From Eucalyptus grandis (lineage: Eukaryota; Streptophyta; Magnoliopsida; Myrtales; Myrtaceae), in NCBI RefSeq assembly GCF_016545825.1, contig NC_052612.1, forward strand, positions 46,793,738 to 46,857,737: a stretch of 64,000 nucleotides of DNA, in the 5' to 3' direction. Positions 58,433 to 64,000 of the stretch are shown here, piece after piece. The translations under genes and the position numbers were made by a program. The notes below the pieces were generated by a model. It was not told the DNA's origin. It was given only the letters and a program-made list of their open reading frames with translations, and did not search any database. Numbering within the stretch: the first letter of the stretch is position 1; every line of letters begins with the position of its first letter.

Positions 58433-60871
58433 TCATGATAGTGACGATGGTTACGCTTCGCGTTTTGCTTTGGATTCGGTAATAAGGAACCTAAGCTCAA
58501 AGTTCTTCTGAATAACGCAATGTTGCATAAGATTTATCAACTCAACTCAACCCTTTTATGGCCGAAAGTAGGAAAAGCTCAACTCTACCAATAAGCATAA
58601 TGTGAAATTTTGATTTCAACATTGGCTTGGCTTCTAATAGGAGCCTGAAGCCCTTTAGACTGTTTGCTAATAAAGCCGCTGGTTTTACAAATTCACAGCA
58701 TCAAGTGTCACATGATCTAGACGGGCTTCTAGTGTTCATTTTCTTGCTATAGTCTGTGGTGTTGTTTGACGAGTAGCTGAAAAATGGTGCGTGCACTTAA
58801 CATGGACTCTCACAGACCCTATTGATCGCAATTGGTTTTCTCATTAATTATACCAATTGATTTTACTTAGGAGTCAAAGTGAGGCTAGGGGCCAAGTAAG
58901 ATATGGGTGTCCGCTTCTACAAACCAAGTATTTGTGGGTCCGGAGGCTTAGTCTAAATTCATTACTTTTTCCCTTTTTATAAAAGGCTTTGCATGCGATC
59001 AGTCTTATTTATTTTTTTTATTTTTATCATGCGTGTACATTCAAATAACGAATGATCAAACCAAGCAATAATAAAGGAAGTGAGATACGAGGAAAGAAAT
59101 GACCTCGGAATAGGACCCCATGAGCTATGCATAATGAGTAAATGTGCAAGCTAATAAATGTGAATTCTTAAATCTAAGTGTTAAAAGATAAATACTAAAC
59201 TAGATGAGATTGATTTAATTGGAATTAACTAGTTCTTTTTCAAATTTTTCTTTTTTTCATTTTGTTATGTAAACTAATTGCTTATGAATGAGATAAGAAC
59301 CAATCCAATGCTCTTAAACTATAATATGCTGGAACAAAACTACTTAAACTATAATATGCTGGAACAAAACTAGTAAAAAGATCCAATTATTGGCAGAAGA
59401 AAACATCGGTGAAATTTATTAAAATTTTTCAAGATATTTGCAAAAACAAAGGTTGGAACACGTCCAAAAACGCAAATAATAAACAATATACAATACATAC
59501 TAGATTTTAATGCAAAAAAAGAGAATCTGAATGCGAGGGAAACGTGCTAGATAACGCAAAAACACATAAACAAACAACGAAGAAACTCCAGGATTGCTCG
59601 TAAATGATTCTAGACTATTTCTGTAATGAGTACTAATGGAAACTAATGCAAATCAAAACCATAATTTACGAACTAACTAGCCGCGTCAAAATAGACTAGA
59701 AAGGTGCAGGCTACAATGTCAATTGAAAAAATAAAATTATATAATATAATATAAGAACGGTGAATCTTAATCAAACGCAAGGGAATTGGTCTGGATTAAG
59801 TCAAATTCGGGATGAGTCCTTCCGTGTTTCTGATTCGGATTGCTAATGGTTCTGGAATCAATACTCGGATGAAACCAAAGTGAAACATTAGTAGGCTCAA
59901 GGAATCGAATCAATCAAAAGATAGAAATAAAAGTTTTGATTTATTCCTTGAGATCATGACAAACATCGAATTCTTCTTGCTTGATCGAAATTATCATTGA
60001 ATGCACACTTCTTTTCAATCTCTTTTGGCTGTGCGTGAGTGTGCTTTTCCTTTTATATCAGGCTCTCACCGTGCTTTTCTTGTTCTCGACTCAATCTCTC
60101 GTTTTGACCATGATGCCTTTTTCCAATTGTTTTCCGGTTGGCCTCTTGCTTTTTCTCAATCTCGAAGCTTCTCACCCTAAATGAATTCTTTCACCTTGAG
60201 GTTACTCAGGCCACAACATGATATATGGAGGTATAAATTTCCATTGCCAAGAACTCCAAAACTTATTGAAATTGTGAGTAGAATCTCAGCCAATACATGT
60301 CAATATGTACTTTAAGTGAACAATGCAATGACACAATCTGTAGCGGGCTAAGAAAAGAATAAAGATTTATGCAAGCAATGAAATCCACCATTCATCCTTG
60401 ACAAAATAATGCCGAAACTAATCACGCTCGTAACAAAAATCTTATACATCTAATATGAAATTGTAAACAAAGGTCTCAGCCACATAATACAGATCTGGCC
60501 AACTTTGTTTTCCAGGTATCACCATGACAAAATTAATGAAGAGAATAGGACATCTTCAACAGAAAATGTTATCTATAATGCTTAAATTAGTCATCGAAAG
60601 ATCTCCAACCTTGAACAAATTTAAGATTCTTTATCCACCCATAAATACCAGACAAATCCACATATTAAGTACCAACTATGGATATCATACGGCTATTTGA
60701 ACAAACACTGAAAAGAAGATTGACTTAGTCCGAAATGGTACTGTCTGGATGCTTCCCTCGTCCTCCTCCTCCTCCATCTCCTCAAATCAAAAACCACATT
60801 TCAGTCTATCCTATCTAACCGGTTGCAATGCTCCAAAAGCAAGCAAAAAGATGACTATATTCTTCATTAGT
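58433..60871. other. Intergenic, no gene seen
   Basis: AT-rich. The only clear structure is a perfect 30-bp tandem duplication at 59313-59372. Confidence 0.5.
59313..59372 (+). repeat. Perfect 30-bp tandem duplication
   Basis: Two identical adjacent units starting 'cttaaactataatatgctgg'. Confidence 0.95.
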
Positions 60872-61310
60872 TTAAGTTAGTACACCTGCTTTCATCCCCT
60901 TTATCACAACATCGATCATGCGGTCCATCTTGACTTCCATTTCCTTTCCATCAATTGTTTTACCATTTTCTGGGAGTTCCTTTTCATTCGACTTTCCAGT
61001 ACTGGCAAACAAGTGCTTGTTAATTGTATCAGCAGTGTGCCCCGAGAACAAGTTTCTCCTCCCTCAACTTGTGTCACCACTTGAAGAAGCTGCAAAGGTG
61101 TGGTTGCAGGATTATGCTCCCAGCATCCAATAGGAGCATTTGCACCTTCTTGACTTGTAAGTAAGTGAGTGGGCGCTGAAGCCACAAACTTTGATGAGTA
61201 GAACAACAGTAACACTACAATCCTCGCTGCAATCTTTGATTGCTTCAAGTGAGGGAAGTGTCCCCCCACCTGCATCATATGTTAACACCAAATATGTTAC
61301 TACATATAGC
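60872..61310 (-). pseudogene. Possible gene remnant, unrecognised
   Basis: The minus-strand frame 61063-60872 (64 codons to a TAA) has protein-like composition: 'NLFSGHTADTINKHLFAST', 'ENGKTIDGKEMEVKMDRMID' and 'VVIKGMKAGVL'. Upstream, other frames carry runs such as 'VVLLLFYSSKFVASAPTHLL'. It could be the last exon of a lost gene. I do not recognise a family, and the case rests on composition only. Confidence 0.3.
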
Positions 61311-62190
61311 AAAGAAGGAAATTCTTAAGAAGCTTGATGATTGGAGTAGTGAGAAAGAACTTGCAGATGGACTAAATTCTTCATAAGCAAACAGCAAGGA
61401 AGAGTACAACGTGGAGTAGAAAGCTCCTACAAATGGTCCAAATTCTGCTGCAGCTAAGCATAGGAAGCCCATGGACAGAAAAGACAAAAGTCGGATAATT
61501 TTTTTTTTCCCATGCGAATTCTAATGTTGAATCTGAAGTGGAGAACGTAGTCCTAAAGCAAACACTCATTGCAGACCCATATTTTCAATTTTTTTTTTTT
61601 TTTTTTTTTTTTTTACAATAATTTGACAGAGGTTTCAATGGGTAATAATCAAGTCTGGGCTACTTATGATGATGATGATAAGATGCCCTGTTCCTATGCT
61701 TTGATCCAGAATGTCATAACATTGCAACCATTCAAGTTGCGCATATGTTGGCTTCATCTTAAAGTAACCAAGAACCGGGCTCTCTGCGTTGGGTTGGATC
61801 TGGCTTTGCCAAAAACCTGTGGGTATATACGGATAGGGAAGTCTTTGATAATCTATTCTAGATATTTAGTGTTTGGCAACATCCTCTTGACCAAAAATAT
61901 TTGGATAAATGCTGGATAAAAAATAAGGGAAACAGGGTGCGATAAGCCAGCATTGAATAAAAAAGTTAAAAAAAAAAAAAGAACTTATCAAAACAAGATG
62001 AACAAGTAAACCATGTCATCTTCCAAAGATGGAGTGATGGAGCATGTGGATATTGTCGTCGGCCACCGAGTGATGACCACCACCATGACAGCTGATTGTC
62101 GTCACTTCCAATCACCGTTTGATCATTGTTGCCTTTGACCATCACTGATCGTGTCCCAACAACTGAAGGTGAAAGGGAGTCTAAAGTCGA
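61311..62190. other. Intergenic; poly-T run
   Basis: A poly-T run of roughly 25-30 bases lies at about 61588-61614. Read on the minus strand it is a poly-A tail and could mark the end of a retroposed sequence from 61615 upward. No coding region was confirmed. Confidence 0.4.
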
Positions 62191-62194
62191 TCTG

Positions 62195-63157
62195 TGTTGG
62201 AGAAATCTTTCCAGAATATTTTGAAGCTGACAAAACGTTTCTATTAGTCTAGTCTGGAGCATTATAGACCCTTCTATTTAGAGTCTGAAGACCTTCATTG
62301 GAGACTCTTCTATTTAGAATCTGAAGACCTTCAGATCCCCAGACTCAGTACTCAAGACTCAAGACTATTCTCATCGACAGTTTCTAATCCAACGATGAAG
62401 ACGATCTAGAGCTAAAGTGTTTGGTTGAGGATTTGGTCTTATCCACCGGAGAAGATCTCTTGGCTGGGTATGATATAACAGATTCTTTTATTCGAAATCA
62501 AGATCGTTTGAAGATCCGATGATTGACGAAATACTCTTGGAAGGTTCTATTCTTGGAAACCAAGATCCTGATTGTATGGGCGAACATGATTGATGGGCTA
62601 TCAACATGTTCCTTTAATAGCTCGAATGTTCTTCTTAATTGATTCTGTCCAACGGGAAGATTGGAAGAATTCCTTTGGTAAGTGCCAACGGGTATGATGG
62701 CATAAAGGAGTATAAAACGAAGACGTTCTAGCTGTTCAAGTAGATGCGCGATAGAGAAATTCCAGAGTCTGAAGCTCCTTGATTATTAGTCATTCATATT
62801 GAGCAAAACTGTATTCACAAAATAGAGTCTATACTTAGTGATACCTTGAGGGAGTGTGGTAGATCCTTCTACACCGTGAAATCAAGGGAGAACAGTGCTG
62901 TAACATCTCTTTGTTCATAGTGGAATCCAGCTAGTGGGCTGTCAGTGCAGAAGAGTGGACGTAGGCTTGAAATAAGCCAAACCACTATAAACATTGCGTT
63001 CAATTTTCTCTTCCCTATTCTCAATCTTATTTTGATTGTTGTTTGACGAGAATCAATTGTCTCAATTCTATCAACTGTCTAGTATCGTGCGATTATCGTG
63101 AGAAACTACTCTTTATACCTATTCACCCCCCTCTAGGTACTTTTACTAGCCATATCA
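62195..63157 (+). repeat. 5' LTR of the right-hand SIRE-type element
   Basis: Begins TGTTGGAGAAATC and ends CCATATCA. It contains repeated 'gagtctgaagacctt' words (62281-62340), similar in kind to the CAGACT-rich repeats of the other SIRE LTRs. Confidence 0.85.
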
Positions 63158-63159
63158 AT

Positions 63160-63171
63160 TGGTATCAGAGC
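63160..63171 (+). other. Primer-binding site of the right-hand SIRE-type element
   Basis: TGGTATCAGAGC, a perfect complement of the initiator-Met tRNA 3' end, 2 bases past the LTR. Confidence 0.92.
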
Positions 63172-63219
63172 TCGTGTACTCACTTTATTTGAAGTGTTTT
63201 ACTTCAGAGTAAAAGATCC

Positions 63220-64000
63220 ATGGTTAATATACTAGCTTTAGGGCTGATGGAAGGTCAAAGCAATACCAGACCTCCTTACTTTGATGGAAAGGACTACAAC
63301 ATCTGGAAAAACAAAATGAAAGCATTTCTTCGATCAAAGGATCCTCTGGAATGGGACGTTGTAGAAAAAGGAATCACTCCTAAAGTTGCATCTGTCTCAG
63401 AAAGAGGGAAAGAAACTGTTGAGACCAGTGGAATGACTCATGAAGAGATAATCAAGAGACAAACTCTTGATGCGAAGGCTATTTATTCTTTATATTGTGC
63501 CTTGTCACCTACTGAATATAACATAATATCTTCTTGTGTTACAGCAAAAGAAGTCTGGGATAGGTTACATGTTACCTATGAAGGAACTGATCGAGTGAAA
63601 GAAACCAGAATCAACATCCTTCTTGATCAATATGAAGCCTTCAAAATGAAACTTGGAGAATCTATAACTGACATGTTTAGCCGTTTTACAGAGATTGTAA
63701 ATGGTCTTGAAAATCAAGGATAACCAATTTCTGATCCCATGAAGGTAAACAAGCTACTGCGTGGACTCTCCAAGGATTGGAATCACATAAAGAATTCAAT
63801 AAGAGAGACGCAAAGAATCATGCCACAATCTGTCGACGAGCTGGTTGGAACTCTTCAGTCTTATGAAGTGGAACGAATTAATGAAGACGAAGATCCAAAA
63901 GGTAAGAAATCAATTGCATTAAAATCAATTGATGATTATGATGTTACAGATTCTGAAGATGATATGGATGATGAGGAGCTTGCTCTCATGATAAGAAGAT
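63220..64000 (+). pseudogene. SIRE-type gag, one in-frame stop, incomplete at window edge
   Basis: Starts Met-Val-Asn-Ile-Leu-Ala-Leu-Gly and contains 'RPPYFDGKDYNIWKNKMKAF', 'QTLDAKAIYSLYCALSPTEY', 'SCVTAKEVWDRLH' and 'FKMKLGESITDMFSRF'. A single TAA at 63721-63723 lies where the nested copy has a sense codon (His in 'YQGHPIS'). The same frame then continues ('VNKLLRGLSKDWNHI', 'ELVGTLQSYEVERIN') to the window end. With only one lesion it is much younger in decay than the gag at 9113. A sequencing error at that base cannot be excluded. Confidence 0.88.

Larger units (their letters stand above)
62195..64000 (+). mobile_element. SIRE-type Copia, 5' part, runs off the window
   Basis: The 5' LTR (62195-63157) is followed by a perfect primer site and a gag better preserved than that of the nested element. 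It is a distinct subfamily: its LTR is 963 bp and diverged, although the end 'cctctaggt..ttactag' and the leader are shared. Whether pol is present cannot be seen. Confidence 0.9.

Noticed and set aside
61588..61614. Poly-T run as proof of a SINE or processed pseudogene
   Set aside because: No internal promoter boxes, no target duplication and no parental sequence could be identified by eye.
1..64000. CRISPR arrays, bacterial operons or phage genes
   Set aside because: Repeats here have no regular unique spacers or associated genes, and all recognisable coding sequence is plant retroelement or plant gene in type.

Overview
The window looks like a gene-poor, transposon-rich stretch of a flowering-plant (eudicot) nuclear genome. 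Support: Ty1/Copia and Ty3/Gypsy retrotransposons with plant-type initiator-Met tRNA primer sites, plant hAT, MULE and PIF/Harbinger-like miniature elements, and a broken member of the plant-specific DUF247 (UPF0481) family. A woody eudicot is plausible but the sequence does not prove it. I found no intact cellular gene, no convincing tRNA or rRNA, and no CRISPR array. Nothing here is bacterial.

Layout. 1-6968: a 94-bp tandem repeat, a hAT miniature element with a perfect 8-bp target duplication, and a long Tat/Ogre-like LTR remnant on the minus strand. 6969-17961: an old Copia element whose gag is split by a second, SIRE-type Copia (7752-14110, perfect AATCA target duplication). The inner element has gag but no pol, so it is a non-autonomous derivative. 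18071-19392: a second block of the 94-bp repeat, split by a Harbinger-like miniature element. 19583-31745: a nearly full-length Ty3/Gypsy chromovirus-like element (12.2 kb, LTRs of about 3.67 kb, target duplication ATAAA). Its gag-pol is frameshifted and two of its three integrase catalytic residues are replaced.

32.7-40.2 kb: an old direct segmental duplication, each copy carrying its own insertions: a Tourist-like element and a TTTGGTAAC-family element in the left copy, a MULE with a 10-bp target duplication in the right copy. 41.0-48.3 kb: another Tat-like LTR with a nested miniature element and a coiled-coil gene fragment, a SIRE solo LTR (target duplication CCATG), and a 61-bp tandem array split by a TTTGGTAAC-family element. 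49.7-51.6 kb: a minus-strand reading frame with a DUF247-like tail, interrupted by a hAT element with an 8-bp target duplication; the frame is continuous across the insertion site if the element is discounted. 53.5-56.3 kb: two MULE-type elements, one Pack-MULE-like. 57.05-58.43 kb: a DUF247 pseudogene with a recognisable intron. 62195-64000: the 5' LTR, primer site and gag of another SIRE-type element that runs off the window.

The genes do not form a pathway; they are selfish elements at different stages of decay. The most unusual structures are the catalytically substituted integrase, a 183-bp periodic hairpin repeat inside the Gypsy LTR, the gag-only SIRE element, and a mirror-built miniature-element family found twice inside tandem arrays. 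All family assignments come from reading motifs by eye; no database search was run.
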